Part shown: positions 8,682 to 17,077 of the stretch, in pieces
Layout: every line of letters begins with the position of its first letter
Position numbering within the stretch: the stretch's first letter is position 1
From: Caldithrix abyssi DSM 13497
GTDB lineage: Bacteria > Calditrichota > Calditrichia > Calditrichales > Calditrichaceae
Reading direction: 5' to 3'
NCBI RefSeq assembly: GCF_001886815.1
Contig: NZ_CP018099.1
Location: 4,276,501-4,340,500, forward strand
Length of the DNA stretch: 64,000 nucleotides
Made by a program: the position numbers and the translations under genes
Notes under the pieces: model-generated
What the model saw: only the letters and a program-made list of their open reading frames with translations
The model's database searches: none
Told to the model about the DNA's origin: nothing

Positions 8682-8954
8682 TTAAATTACAATAATAATC
8701 GCCATAATAACTGCCCCGGCAATATCGCCCAGGGCATCTAAAAAAAACCGTTTTTTACTGCCGTAAATCTTTTCCACGTCATCTTTAAAATATTCGAATA
8801 TTTCCCACAAAATAGCGCTAAGCAAAACAATATCCACGGCTATTTGTCCGTTTTTAAAAATAGCCAGCGCCAATTTTGCCAAAATTCCGCCGCCTAAAAT
8901 ATGAAACCACAACCATTTATTCCGGTAAACCGCGTACTTAAATAACGAATTCAT
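8682..8954 (-). CDS. Small membrane protein of the lysis cassette
   Basis: 90 residues, over 85 percent identical to the prophage 2 copy. Three hydrophobic segments (LWFHILGGGILAKLALAIF; VDIVLLSAILWEIFEYF; LGDIAGAVIMAIIIVI) separated by a charged loop (KDDVEKIYGSKKR). It sits between amidase and holin, so an antiholin, second holin or spanin-like accessory role is plausible. No named family recognised. Confidence 0.65.
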   Translation of the reverse strand: MNSLFKYAVYRNKWLWFHILGGGILAKLALAIFKNGQIAVDIVLLSAILWEIFEYFKDDVEKIYGSKKRFFLDALGDIAGAVIMAIIIVI

Positions 8955-8963
8955 AATTAAAAA

Positions 8964-9404
8964 TTAAAAATTCAACATTTCCCTAAACCATTCCATATCC
9001 AGATTCGGGCAACTCTTTCGATTATCAAATTCATAATGCCCATAAACATTGTTAATGGATAAATGAAATTGTTTTAAAAGTACTTTAATCAGCTGTTGCA
9101 AGTTATAAATTTGCGCTTTAGAAAAGGTATTAACGCCCACCAATGCAATACCGATGCTATCTAAATTGTGCCCGCGGCAGTGGGCGCCGATCTTTTCCAG
9201 GTCGCGGCCTTCCTCAATTAAGCCGTCGTTTTCAGGCTCCGGCCTTCGGTCTTTCAAAGAGCTATAGGTGGGATAGCTATTTAAAATCAAATAATGATAA
9301 CCAATGCCCTCCCACCCGCGTTCTTTATGCCAGCGGTCAATAATTTCAACATTACCCCACTGGCTGTCGGTGCAATGAATAATGATTTTCCGGATTTCAC
9401 GCAT
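8964..9404 (-). CDS. Endolysin: N-acetylmuramoyl-L-alanine amidase
   Basis: 146 residues of the T7-lysozyme/PGRP amidase family, which cuts the amide bond between MurNAc and L-alanine in peptidoglycan. Zinc ligands are visible: His in IIIHCTD near residue 10, His in YGHYEFD near 122 and Cys in KSCPN near 132. GAHCRGHNLDSIGIALVG is the typical core. No signal peptide, so release depends on the adjacent holin. Homologous to the prophage 2 amidase. Confidence 0.92.
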   Translation of the reverse strand: MREIRKIIIHCTDSQWGNVEIIDRWHKERGWEGIGYHYLILNSYPTYSSLKDRRPEPENDGLIEEGRDLEKIGAHCRGHNLDSIGIALVGVNTFSKAQIYNLQQLIKVLLKQFHLSINNVYGHYEFDNRKSCPNLDMEWFREMLNF

Positions 9405-9687
9405 CTTTAATGTAAAACCGCCCGCTGTATTCCAGAATCCGCGTATCTTTAGCTAATTTTTCGCCCAGCTTTTGCCAGGCTTCTTTTTCTTCCTTCGCTT
9501 TTACGCTAATTTCCACGGTCTTAACGATTTTTCGCGCATCTAATTCGTAAAATTCAAATACAAATCGACGCCCGGCGGAGGTGGACCGGGCGTCGTTCTG
9601 GCTCGTCAGGCTGGTGGCGCCAGACTGGGCGGTGGATTGTCCCGCGGTTTCGGCAGGGCTGGGCTGGGATTTATGATTGCGTGCCAT
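9397..9687 (-). CDS. Hypothetical small head-region protein
   Basis: 96 residues. The first 40 are low complexity (Ser, Thr, Ala, Gln), followed by a compact domain (FVFEFYELDARKIVKTVEIS, KEEKEAWQKLGEKL, LEYSGRFYI). It follows the capsid gene and overlaps the amidase start by eight bases. GGAG precedes the ATG. A small head-tail joining or decoration protein is possible from position only. Confidence 0.5.
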   Translation of the reverse strand: MARNHKSQPSPAETAGQSTAQSGATSLTSQNDARSTSAGRRFVFEFYELDARKIVKTVEISVKAKEEKEAWQKLGEKLAKDTRILEYSGRFYIKDA

Positions 9688-9713
9688 TATTTTTCTCCAA
9701 TTTTGTTAACCAA

Positions 9714-10667
9714 TTACAAACGAATGCGGCTTAAACGACGCAAAGCGTCCTGACGCTCAACCGTCAGATTCAGGAAAAATTGCAAACGCGCAATGCCTTG
9801 CGGACCGACTTCGCTTTCCTCAAAATCGGTAAACAGAAAACCGGAATTGGTGCTAAAGGCAACGCCCAACTCTTCGGCAAAGCGAACAATGTACAAAGAT
9901 GTATTGTCGGTATTTACGCCGTCGCTTTCGTTTTGCGGAATGGCGCTTACCGGCAATTTCACAATCGGAACCCCGTTAAATGTTTGCACCGGCTGACCAA
10001 AATTATTGGTTGTAACGCCTGCCGCGCCAATGGTGCGCGCAATGGTGCTTAAGCGGGCGCCCAAATTCACGTTGCACAAAATAGCGTTTGCGCCGGGAAC
10101 ATTAGCCATCTCTTTTTCCAGAAGCTCAACAAAAGCTTTTTGATTGGCGTCCGTATCCAACTTCAAACCAACCTGCACATTCATGGCGGCCAGTTCGTCT
10201 GCCGTAAAACCCAGTTTTGGCGTTTGCCCGGTAGCGTCCGCATCCTTTACAAAATAAGAAATGCCAAGCATGCGGTTGCTGGCGTCCACGCCGACCAGCA
10301 TCTCATCCTGCACCTCTACCGCCAACTTGGCGCCCAGGCCGTTCAGGCGACGATCCGCAAACAAACGCAAACCGGCAGGGCTTACGCCCACATTGGCGTC
10401 CATTTTGCGCACGTCGTCAATACTGATTTCACGACCATAAAGCGCTAAATTGCGGCTTTCAGGATTTGGCACCTGCGCGTCGCGTTGCAAGGTTCCGCCT
10501 TCCGCGCGCGCCGCCGATCCGGAAAAACTATCCTTATCGGCAATATGCACATAGGTGGAAGGATCGGGCTTGAATTCTGCAAACTGAAACAGCGGCGCCA
10601 CTTCCAGCATACGCGCTAAAAGGTTGGCTCCGCGTCCGCTTAAATTGGAAATCTGGGCGATATTCAT
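9714..10667 (-). CDS. Major capsid protein (HK97-fold)
   Basis: 317 residues. Features typical of HK97-type coat proteins: an N-terminal arm, a region resembling the E-loop (REISIDDVRKMDANVGVSPA), a central helix-rich P-domain (LAVEVQDEMLVGVDASNRML), and a C-terminal A-domain with GVPIVKLPVSAIP and SLYIVRFAEELGVAF. It is preceded by a scaffold gene and by GAGGAG before the ATG. The prophage 2 capsid is a different member of the fold. Confidence 0.8.
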   Translation of the reverse strand: MNIAQISNLSGRGANLLARMLEVAPLFQFAEFKPDPSTYVHIADKDSFSGSAARAEGGTLQRDAQVPNPESRNLALYGREISIDDVRKMDANVGVSPAGLRLFADRRLNGLGAKLAVEVQDEMLVGVDASNRMLGISYFVKDADATGQTPKLGFTADELAAMNVQVGLKLDTDANQKAFVELLEKEMANVPGANAILCNVNLGARLSTIARTIGAAGVTTNNFGQPVQTFNGVPIVKLPVSAIPQNESDGVNTDNTSLYIVRFAEELGVAFSTNSGFLFTDFEESEVGPQGIARLQFFLNLTVERQDALRRLSRIRL

Positions 10668-10671
10668 CGAT

Positions 10672-11214
10672 TTACTCCTCTTTTATATTGGCAAATTCTT
10701 TCACTTTGCTGGCAATGGTTGGATTGGCGCTTTCCAGCGGGCTTAAGATGCGCGGCTGGTTGCTTTTTTGCCCCTTATTTTTATCGCCTTCGCCCGGAAT
10801 CGGCGGCAAATTCTCCACAATCTTTACGCCCGCCTCAAAATCGTTTTCCAAAATCTTACGGTAATGATTTAAAAGCTCTTCGTTCTTGCCTGGCAAACGA
10901 TGTTCGGCAATGGCTTTTTGAATGATCTGTTCAATCTTTTCCTTTTGCGTTTGTTTTTGCGCGTCGCTCAAACTCTTTATTTGCGTTTCATAGCTCTGAA
11001 TTTTTCCCTGCAAATCCTTAATGGTTTGCGTAAGCTGCTCAATTTGCGCGTTCAAAGGATTGTTTGGTTCGGGCTTTGGTTCCGGTTTGGGCTCCGGCTT
11101 TGGTTCGGTCTTTGGTTCCGGTTTGGGCTCCGGAATATCTTTAGGGAAATTTTTGTCGATAGCTTCCGCCTTTTCCGGGAAAAGCGCTTTTAAGAAATTC
11201 TTAAGCCATTCCAT
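10672..11214 (-). CDS. Capsid scaffold-like protein with Pro-Glu-Lys repeats
   Basis: 180 residues. Residues 28-52 are PEPKPEP-type repeats, then a coiled coil (LNAQIEQLTQTIKDLQGKIQ), then a C-terminal segment (AIAEHRLPGKNEELLNHYRK) similar to the C-terminus of Mu-like I/Z scaffold proteins. Its place just before the capsid gene supports scaffolding. No protease domain is visible, so head maturation may be protease-free or use another gene. Confidence 0.65.
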   Translation of the reverse strand: MEWLKNFLKALFPEKAEAIDKNFPKDIPEPKPEPKTEPKPEPKPEPKPEPNNPLNAQIEQLTQTIKDLQGKIQSYETQIKSLSDAQKQTQKEKIEQIIQKAIAEHRLPGKNEELLNHYRKILENDFEAGVKIVENLPPIPGEGDKNKGQKSNQPRILSPLESANPTIASKVKEFANIKEE

Positions 11215-11343
11215 TACATTTCCTTTCCGTTTTTAGCTTTAATTTAATTCTCTCATGCTTAAATGCTTGTTATATGCGCATTTAGCATACTTTTGCAAAC
11301 CGATAATCTTAAATTGAAAGAAAATTAAAATTAGAGGCGTGTT
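11215..11343. promoter_or_regulatory. Divergent intergenic region with TAAATGC dyad
   Basis: 129 AT-rich bases separate the leftward scaffold/capsid/tail genes from the rightward connector/terminase/portal genes, so promoters for both are expected here. A perfect 7-bp inverted repeat (TAAATGC, 11-base spacer, GCATTTA) at about 11260 could be an activator or operator site. No confident -35/-10 assignment. Confidence 0.45.
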
Positions 11344-11703
11344 ATGTATGCGTTTAACGAAATTGAAAAATTGCTTAGCAGTAACGTGCGGCAAATTTTA
11401 AGCGATCCAACCGTTTACGATGAATTCGAAAAACAAACATCTTATATTATGCGCGATTTTTCTGGCGTCGATATTACGCAAAGCCCGCCGCCCGACTGGA
11501 CCAAACAACCCTTTGCATGGATTATGGAATATCTGGTTTCCAATCGCCTGTCTTCCATTACCGAAGAATATCGGCAAAAGATAGAAACCAATTGGAAAGC
11601 GGCTTTAAAAATTCTCGACAAACATTCCACCGTCGGACAAAATGAAAATCCCATAACCCCTAATCTGGATAACATAGAGGACGTTTACAGTGTTGACTTT
11701 TAA
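11344..11703 (+). CDS. Putative head-tail connector (gp36-like)
   Basis: 119 residues, mostly helical (YAFNEIEKLLSSNVRQIL, FAWIMEYLVSNRLSSITEEY). Size and position next to a gp37-like gene are like Mu gp36/DUF1320 proteins, which join head and tail. First gene of a plus-strand late operon; GAGG precedes the ATG. Homology was judged by context and should be treated as tentative. Confidence 0.5.
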   Translation: MYAFNEIEKLLSSNVRQILSDPTVYDEFEKQTSYIMRDFSGVDITQSPPPDWTKQPFAWIMEYLVSNRLSSITEEYRQKIETNWKAALKILDKHSTVGQNENPITPNLDNIEDVYSVDF

Positions 11704-12133
11704 AAACCTCGCCTTGCAACTGCAAGACTATCTAAAAAATAAAATGCCGGATGTAAATATTGAATTGGGAAAATACGGCCAGATGCCCGCCATCCTTCCG
11801 GCAATATGGATTTTTCTCGAACCGGGCCCGGTTAAGCGTCTTTCCACAAACGCAACCAAAGACTTAACGCGCCTGGCTAAAGTCTATTTGTTTTCGTTTA
11901 AAGCCAATGCCGAAAATCCGGCAAGCGCCGCCATCGATAGCATGGAACTGCTCATGCAAGCCGAAACCCATTTGATTCAATTTAGAGACGATTTAAACAA
12001 CGGCCAGATTTCCCAGGATGATAATCAGGCCACCGCATTGTATTTTGAAGAAAGTTCAATTGCATTCGACGCCGTTTATTCCGATATCAGCGTCAGCGTC
12101 CTGGAATGCTTTTTTTCTTATGTAAAATTGTAA
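11690..12133 (+). CDS. Tail terminator-like protein (gp37/DUF1834-like)
   Basis: 147 residues. GTG start preceded by AGAGG; it overlaps the previous gene by 14 bases. N-terminal helix (LALQLQDYLKNKMPDVNIEL) then beta strands (AIWIFLEPGPVKRL, LAKVYLFSFKAN) and helices, the usual arrangement in tail terminator/neck proteins related to Mu gp37. The prophage 2 counterpart has a similar layout. Confidence 0.5.
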   Translation: MLTFKNLALQLQDYLKNKMPDVNIELGKYGQMPAILPAIWIFLEPGPVKRLSTNATKDLTRLAKVYLFSFKANAENPASAAIDSMELLMQAETHLIQFRDDLNNGQISQDDNQATALYFEESSIAFDAVYSDISVSVLECFFSYVKL

Positions 12134-12134
12134 C

Positions 12135-12150
12135 TCAAGCCTTAGCTTGA
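12135..12150. repeat. Mini-hairpin at a stop codon (TCAAGC CTTA GCTTGA)
   Basis: Perfect 6-bp stem with CTTA loop directly after a TAA stop. Related hairpins with the same GTAA context lie at 15848, 22879 and 56329. Confidence 0.7.
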
Positions 12151-12173
12151 AAATCGCTTTTTTGGCGATTTTT
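12150..12173. terminator. Rho-independent terminator
   Basis: Eight-base perfect stem AAAATCGC/GCGATTTT with a T-rich loop and trailing T run, after the connector and tail terminator genes. It could work on either strand. It separates this pair from the terminase operon. Confidence 0.65.
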
Positions 12174-12262
12174 AGTTTAAAAGGTATTTATGGTCGTATT
12201 AAACAAAATATTAAAAATTAAACGCGATTAAACACGTTTTAAACAAAATTAAAAGGTATGTT

Positions 12263-12769
12263 ATGACCAGAAAAAAAACAGACCCGGAAGTCTTAAAAAA
12301 AATAGCTCTGCACAAGGTCAACAACCCCGATCACACGCACAAAAAAATTGCCGAAATTTTCGGCGTAGCGCCTCACGTGGTGCGCTATGCCATCGAAAAA
12401 TATTCGCAAGCCATTGAGCTCATGAAGAGCACGCGCAAAGGCGTTTACGAACAAACCAAATTTATCGCCGGAAGTTACGACGATATCGAACTCTTAAAAC
12501 GGCAATTAAACTTTTGCGCCGCGCAACTGGAAAACGACCAGAATATGGCCATTGCCAACCGCGTCGATCTGCTTTACAAAATCATGCGCATTCGCATGTT
12601 TCTGCAAAGCGTGGAACTCGAAAGCCATATCAAACGCGCCGACGCCGATATCATTGCCCGCATCATTCGCCGTTTTATGCCCGAAGCTTCCAACGATGAT
12701 ATTGTCAAAATCTATCAGGAAGAATATGTAAAATGGGCGAATCAGGTTCCGGAAAATATGAAGGTTTAA
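12263..12769 (+). CDS. Terminase small subunit (Mu gp27-like role)
   Basis: 168 residues with an N-terminal helix-turn-helix (HKKIAEIFGVAPHVVRYAIE) for recognising phage DNA and a helical C-terminal domain for oligomerisation. Directly followed by the large terminase. Preceded by AAAAGG. In Mu-like phages this pair starts headful packaging at the phage-host junction. Confidence 0.7.
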   Translation: MTRKKTDPEVLKKIALHKVNNPDHTHKKIAEIFGVAPHVVRYAIEKYSQAIELMKSTRKGVYEQTKFIAGSYDDIELLKRQLNFCAAQLENDQNMAIANRVDLLYKIMRIRMFLQSVELESHIKRADADIIARIIRRFMPEASNDDIVKIYQEEYVKWANQVPENMKV

Positions 12770-12771
12770 AA

Positions 12772-14337
12772 ATGGAACAATTCTCTTTAACTAAAATATT
12801 CATCGAGCAACTAAAAGCCGAAGCGCTAACCCAAAAGCAATATTTGCCCGTTCCCGCTTTTTCCGCTAAAGAGCGCAAGCCCAAAAAAGTTTCCGCTCGC
12901 ATCGAGCGTTCCAAAAAAGATTTCTTTTTCTTCGATAAAACCTATTTCCCAAAAGAAATGTATTTTGACGGCTATGCGCCACCCAATAAAATGCATAAGG
13001 AAATGGTAAAAGCCGTTAAAAAACCCGGCGTCCATATCTTTTTTGGCCCGCGCAAACATGGCAAAACCGTAACCGAAAAAAAACTTTTGATCTGGCTTTT
13101 GCTCAATGGCATTTACGATATTGCCGGAATCTATTCCGAAACTCTGCCTAAAGCATCTAACTTTCTAAAAGACATTATTTTAATCATCACGCAAAACGAT
13201 CGCCTTTTACACGATTACCAGCCGGAATTCACCGAAGCCAACGCCGATCAATTCACTTTAAAAGTGCGTTCAAAACATGTTCCGGGCGGTTTAAAATTTT
13301 GCGCGGCGTTTAGTGAAGGCCGTTCCGTCCGCGGTTACACGCGCATGTTTGGACGTCCGCAAATTCTATTCGGAGACGATATCGAAACACTGGAAAGCAG
13401 TTTTGCCGAACAGGCCGTGGATATGCGCATTAACAAACTGACCGAAGCTTACCATTCCTGCGCCGAAAACGCCGTTTTTATCATTTCCGCCAACGACTTT
13501 TTAACCCAATGCGCCTTGCACCGCATTCGGCTGGAATACGAAGAAGGTTTATTATCTAAAGACTGGCATGTCAATATTTTTAAGGCATGGGATAATAAAC
13601 CTCTATGGCCGCAGCGCTATCCGGCTAAGTCGGAAAGCGAATTAAAAGCCCTGCTTAAGCCCAAATCCGAAGCCGATTGGCAGGCCAATTTTCAGCAAAA
13701 TCCCATTCCGCCGGAAGGCTTTTTCTTTAAATCCGAACATTATAAAGAATACGACCGTCTGCCAGACGACGCCCGCGGCGTCATCTATTGCGATCCTAAC
13801 CTGGCAAAAAAAGCCAAAGGCGATACCACCGCCATCGTCGGCCTGGCCTATTCGCCAAAAAAAGATCAATATTTTGTGGTCGATGCTATTTGCAAATCGT
13901 TTGCCGATTCCAACGAACTTTTAAATACCGTTCTGCAAATGAAAACCGATTATTCGCAACGCATTCTCGGCATCGCTTTTGATGGCAACGTAACCCAGGA
14001 ATCCACCTGGTCCAATTTCATTAAAAACTGGTGCCGCATTCATAAAATGCCGTTTCCATTGATTGAATTTAAGCGTTACCATGTGGACGATCTGGCTAAA
14101 AACTGTCAAATCGCTTTTACCGAAGGGCGAATATTATTCCCAAAAAATTTTGCCAAATCCAAAAACGGAGAACGCTTTTTAGGTCAGCTTTTTGGATTTT
14201 CCGGTAAAAAAGCCAACAAAGCCGACGATGCGCCCGACGCCCTGATCTGCGCTTTTGAATACATCCACGAGCGCAGAATTGTTCGTTATACCAAACCAAT
14301 GGTTAAAACCGTCAAAGATTATTACACTCCATTTTAA
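12772..14337 (+). CDS. Terminase large subunit (Mu gp28-like)
   Basis: About 521 residues. ATPase domain with Walker A variant G-P-R-K-H-G-K-T around residue 95 and Walker B ILFGDDIE around 205. C-terminal RNase-H-like nuclease begins at GVIYCDPNLAKKAKGDTTAI, with a late acidic motif (NKADDAPDALICAFEYI). It packages DNA into the prohead through the portal. I chose the second in-frame ATG because AAGG lies upstream; the first lies 37 bases inside the small subunit gene. Confidence 0.88.
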   Translation: MEQFSLTKIFIEQLKAEALTQKQYLPVPAFSAKERKPKKVSARIERSKKDFFFFDKTYFPKEMYFDGYAPPNKMHKEMVKAVKKPGVHIFFGPRKHGKTVTEKKLLIWLLLNGIYDIAGIYSETLPKASNFLKDIILIITQNDRLLHDYQPEFTEANADQFTLKVRSKHVPGGLKFCAAFSEGRSVRGYTRMFGRPQILFGDDIETLESSFAEQAVDMRINKLTEAYHSCAENAVFIISANDFLTQCALHRIRLEYEEGLLSKDWHVNIFKAWDNKPLWPQRYPAKSESELKALLKPKSEADWQANFQQNPIPPEGFFFKSEHYKEYDRLPDDARGVIYCDPNLAKKAKGDTTAIVGLAYSPKKDQYFVVDAICKSFADSNELLNTVLQMKTDYSQRILGIAFDGNVTQESTWSNFIKNWCRIHKMPFPLIEFKRYHVDDLAKNCQIAFTEGRILFPKNFAKSKNGERFLGQLFGFSGKKANKADDAPDALICAFEYIHERRIVRYTKPMVKTVKDYYTPF

Positions 14338-14345
14338 AGGAGAAC

Positions 14346-14735
14346 ATGATGGAAATTTTAATAATCGTTTTTTACTTTATTATATCCGGAATTTTAAACC
14401 GCCTCGGAGAAATAACCGTGTTTGAAGGCTGGTTCTATAATTCCGTTTTCATCAATCTGGAAAACAAATTCCCGCGCATTTACAGGTGGCTGCGCTCATG
14501 GGATGTTGACGAATGGCGGTTTTTAAAAATCGGCAAATTTAAACTGCCTCTGCATCCCATTTTCTGGGATTTATATCATTTTACTAAAAATATGGACCGC
14601 TTCTTACTATCGATTTACGTCTTTTACGTTTACGGATGGCAGCTTACGCTGGCGGTTTTATTTTTCTGGTGGATTATGCAAATCGCTGTTTTTAAAATTT
14701 GTCTGACAAATATTGAGGTTGAAAATGAATCTTAA
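14346..14735 (+). CDS. Small membrane protein between terminase and portal
   Basis: 129 residues, aromatic-rich, with hydrophobic stretches at residues 1-18 (MMEILIIVFYFIISGIL) and about 95-118 (LTLAVLFFWWIMQIAVF). The AAAGGAG ribosome site is strong and is followed by two adjacent ATGs. Not part of canonical Mu heads and absent from prophage 2, so probably a cargo gene. No family recognised. Confidence 0.5.
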   Translation: MMEILIIVFYFIISGILNRLGEITVFEGWFYNSVFINLENKFPRIYRWLRSWDVDEWRFLKIGKFKLPLHPIFWDLYHFTKNMDRFLLSIYVFYVYGWQLTLAVLFFWWIMQIAVFKICLTNIEVENES

Positions 14736-15846
14736 TAAACGCGTTTACCCTACATTGCAGGAATTTTTCAAATACGCACAAATGGCCGACATCAAAGACC
14801 CGGAAGCGCGCAACATCGTGCCTTTAATGAAAATCCTAAAACGCGCCTTTCTGGCCAATCCGCGCATCCTCGGTCATTACATTACGCGCACCACCGCGCT
14901 CGCTTCGTTCGACTGGCAAATCGTCGCAGACGATATGAACGCAGCGGCCGAAGCCCAGCGAAGAGTTGTTAAAGCCATAGATTATATTGTTAACAACCAC
15001 GCCAAAACCGCCTTTTACGGCCGCAACGTTTACAAACTCAAAATCGATGCCCAGGGCAATGAGCAAAATATTTCCATTATCGAAGAACTCGACCAACAAA
15101 CTTACGATCTGGAATTTGAGCGTCTTTTACTAATCGACGAATCCGGACGCATTATAGACGAAATAAACCTTAACGAAAATCAAAACTATCTGGTCGACAT
15201 CATGCCCTTTTACGTTTATCGCGGCGGCATATTGCGCACCTTAATGCCGCTCGAAATTATTCGTTACGATATTATTCTGGAAAACGCCAACTACCTGCGC
15301 AAGCTTAAAGGCATTTTGCAAATCATCAATAAAGGTGCCAGTACCGAAGAGCAAACCCAGGCCGAAATCGCCGCGCAAAAAGCCATTCAACATAACTACG
15401 TAGTAACTTCCGATTTTGTGGAATTCAAGCTTAACCAAATCGCCCAGCAGGCCGGGACCAATTTTAAAGATTTTATCGATCTCTTAAACCGCGATATCGC
15501 CATAGCCATTTTAGGCCAGGCCAACACCCCCGATTTGCCTTCCGGTTCCGGTTCGCGCGCCGCCTTGCAAATTCAAAAAATGATCTCCGCCGATATCATG
15601 TACACCGACATGATCCGCGTCGAAAAATTAATCAATCGCTTATTATTGCTCGATTATAAGTTAAACTTCAATCCCAATGCGACCGAAGCGCCTTATAAAT
15701 TCCAATTCATTGAAGCGCAAGAACAGGATATTGAAAAAAATGCCGCCGCCCTGGAAACGCTCAGCCGATTTTTGCCCATCAAAAAGCAAGAAGCTTACGC
15801 CATGGTCGGCCTGACTCCGCCCGAACCAGACGACGAATTATTGTAA
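14725..15846 (+). CDS. Portal protein (Mu gp29-like, DUF935)
   Basis: 373 residues. N-terminal motif MNLNKRVYPTLQEFFKYAQM, then LMKILKRAFLANPRILGHYI and TTALASFDWQIV are characteristic of the DUF935 portal family. The twelve-fold ring at the head vertex is the DNA channel. The ATG after GAGG is preferred to an upstream TTG. Overlaps the preceding membrane protein gene. The prophage 2 portal belongs to a different (HK97) family. Confidence 0.85.
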   Translation: MNLNKRVYPTLQEFFKYAQMADIKDPEARNIVPLMKILKRAFLANPRILGHYITRTTALASFDWQIVADDMNAAAEAQRRVVKAIDYIVNNHAKTAFYGRNVYKLKIDAQGNEQNISIIEELDQQTYDLEFERLLLIDESGRIIDEINLNENQNYLVDIMPFYVYRGGILRTLMPLEIIRYDIILENANYLRKLKGILQIINKGASTEEQTQAEIAAQKAIQHNYVVTSDFVEFKLNQIAQQAGTNFKDFIDLLNRDIAIAILGQANTPDLPSGSGSRAALQIQKMISADIMYTDMIRVEKLINRLLLLDYKLNFNPNATEAPYKFQFIEAQEQDIEKNAAALETLSRFLPIKKQEAYAMVGLTPPEPDDELL

Positions 15847-15847
15847 C

Positions 15848-15863
15848 TCAAGCTTTAGCTTGA
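15848..15863. repeat. Mini-hairpin at a stop codon (TCAAGC TTTA GCTTGA)
   Basis: Six-base perfect stem with TTTA loop immediately after the portal stop; almost the same sequence as the hairpin at 12135. Confidence 0.7.
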
Positions 15864-15890
15864 AATTTAACAAACAACAGGTTTATTTTT

Positions 15891-16451
15891 ATGAAGTTCT
15901 CCCAAAAACTCTTAACCGACATCGGCGTTACCGTCCTGGCCATGATCGAGCAAAACATTGCCCAGGGCGTGGATGTCCATGGCCAAAAATTTGCCTATTC
16001 CGAAAAACCCTTTTACCGGCCTTACGATCCGCAAATCGTCAAAAAACTGGGCGGCAAAAGCGGGAAAGGAAAGTTTTACGAAATCGTCAAATCAAAATCC
16101 ACCGGAAAGCTGGGCATGATCATCCTGGGCGGTTATAAACAATACAAGCAAAAAGTAAATCCGCAAGCCGCTAACGACTTTTTAACTTTCTCCGGTAAAA
16201 TGCTGCGCAATCTAAAAATCATTAAGGCCGAAAATAACCAGGTAATTATCGGCTTTACCGATCCGATTCAGGCGCAAAAAGCCTTCTGGCTCAATATTTC
16301 CGGAGCCGGTCGCAGCCGAAAATTATGGAAATTTTTAGGCCTGCGTAAAGAACAATGGGAGCAATTAAAAAAACGATACGGCTTGCAAATTACTGCCGAA
16401 ATGAGCAAATTATTATTAGACAATGTTAAACAAACAGGAGCAAAACCATGA
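15891..16451 (+). CDS. Virion morphogenesis / tail completion protein (gpG-like)
   Basis: 186 residues. Pattern of the Mu gpG/phage tail-S family: N-terminal helix (LLTDIGVTVLAMIEQNIAQG), then DVHGQKFAYSEKPF and a basic region ending FLGLRKEQWEQLKKRYG (the typical fl-gls-e-d pattern). Acts in joining tails to heads. It overlaps the next gene by four bases. Confidence 0.75.
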   Translation: MKFSQKLLTDIGVTVLAMIEQNIAQGVDVHGQKFAYSEKPFYRPYDPQIVKKLGGKSGKGKFYEIVKSKSTGKLGMIILGGYKQYKQKVNPQAANDFLTFSGKMLRNLKIIKAENNQVIIGFTDPIQAQKAFWLNISGAGRSRKLWKFLGLRKEQWEQLKKRYGLQITAEMSKLLLDNVKQTGAKP

Positions 16452-17047
16452 AAAAACTAATCCTTTCATTAATCTTTTGCCTTCTTTTTCTTTTGCCCTC
16501 TATGGCGGATAACATTTTTATGAAAAACGGAACAAAAATTATTAATGTAAAAGTTTTAAATCAGGATCAAAAATGGATTTATTACCAGATGGCTAATGGC
16601 AAAAAGACAAAAATTAGTAAAAATGCAGTGCTAAAAATTGAAAACATCCCTTTTAACCCAAAATTAAAATCGCAAATAATTGCGCCTGATTTTACCCATA
16701 TTTCCAAAATGGATGTTGAAAAATCACAAACGGAAAGTTATCCGAATTTTAAGTTGATTACCTTAAGCATCGTTTCTTTTGCCTTAAGTTATGATTATTT
16801 TAAAGAAGCTAATAATATCCAAAAGTTTATTAATTTTAATGATTTTTTGATCCGAAGTTATATTGGCGATGAAAAACTGGAAAAAGAATATTTAGATTTG
16901 ATTGATGATTTGAAAAGCCAAAAAAAGAGAAAACAAATAATAGGAACTGTATTTATGGCTTCCGGAATTATTAATGCAATTATATCTTTTAAAAAGGTAC
17001 AAATTAAAGCCTCGCCGCAAAGTTTAAGCCTTTCTTATAGATTCTAA
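16448..17047 (+). CDS. Exported cargo protein (family also in prophage 2)
   Basis: 199 residues. Clear signal peptide (MKKLILSLIFCLLFLLPSMA). A beta-rich domain follows (IFMKNGTKIINVKVLNQDQK, WIYYQMANGKKTKISKN), then a hydrophobic segment with FALSYDYFKEANNI, a charged loop and a second hydrophobic helix (GTVFMASGIINAIISF). The C-terminus is SLSYRF. Prophage 2 carries a distant relative (FTLSYDYFKEVDNI, IANTIITF) at another site. Not a virion gene by position; a lysogenic-conversion envelope protein is the best guess. Confidence 0.65.
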   Translation: MKKLILSLIFCLLFLLPSMADNIFMKNGTKIINVKVLNQDQKWIYYQMANGKKTKISKNAVLKIENIPFNPKLKSQIIAPDFTHISKMDVEKSQTESYPNFKLITLSIVSFALSYDYFKEANNIQKFINFNDFLIRSYIGDEKLEKEYLDLIDDLKSQKKRKQIIGTVFMASGIINAIISFKKVQIKASPQSLSLSYRF

Positions 17048-17050
17048 ATA

Positions 17051-17077
17051 AAGTCCCGAAATTCGGGACTTTTTTTT
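17051..17077. terminator. Rho-independent terminator
   Basis: AGTCCCGAA/TTCGGGACT dyad followed by seven T. It ends the plus-strand cargo/late operon and lies between convergent genes, so it may also serve the toxin partner gene. Confidence 0.85.

Noticed and set aside
15860-16138. 92-codon ORF overlapping the gpG-like gene
   Set aside because: Basic, arginine-rich shadow; the overlapping frame has the virion morphogenesis motifs and continues to the next gene.
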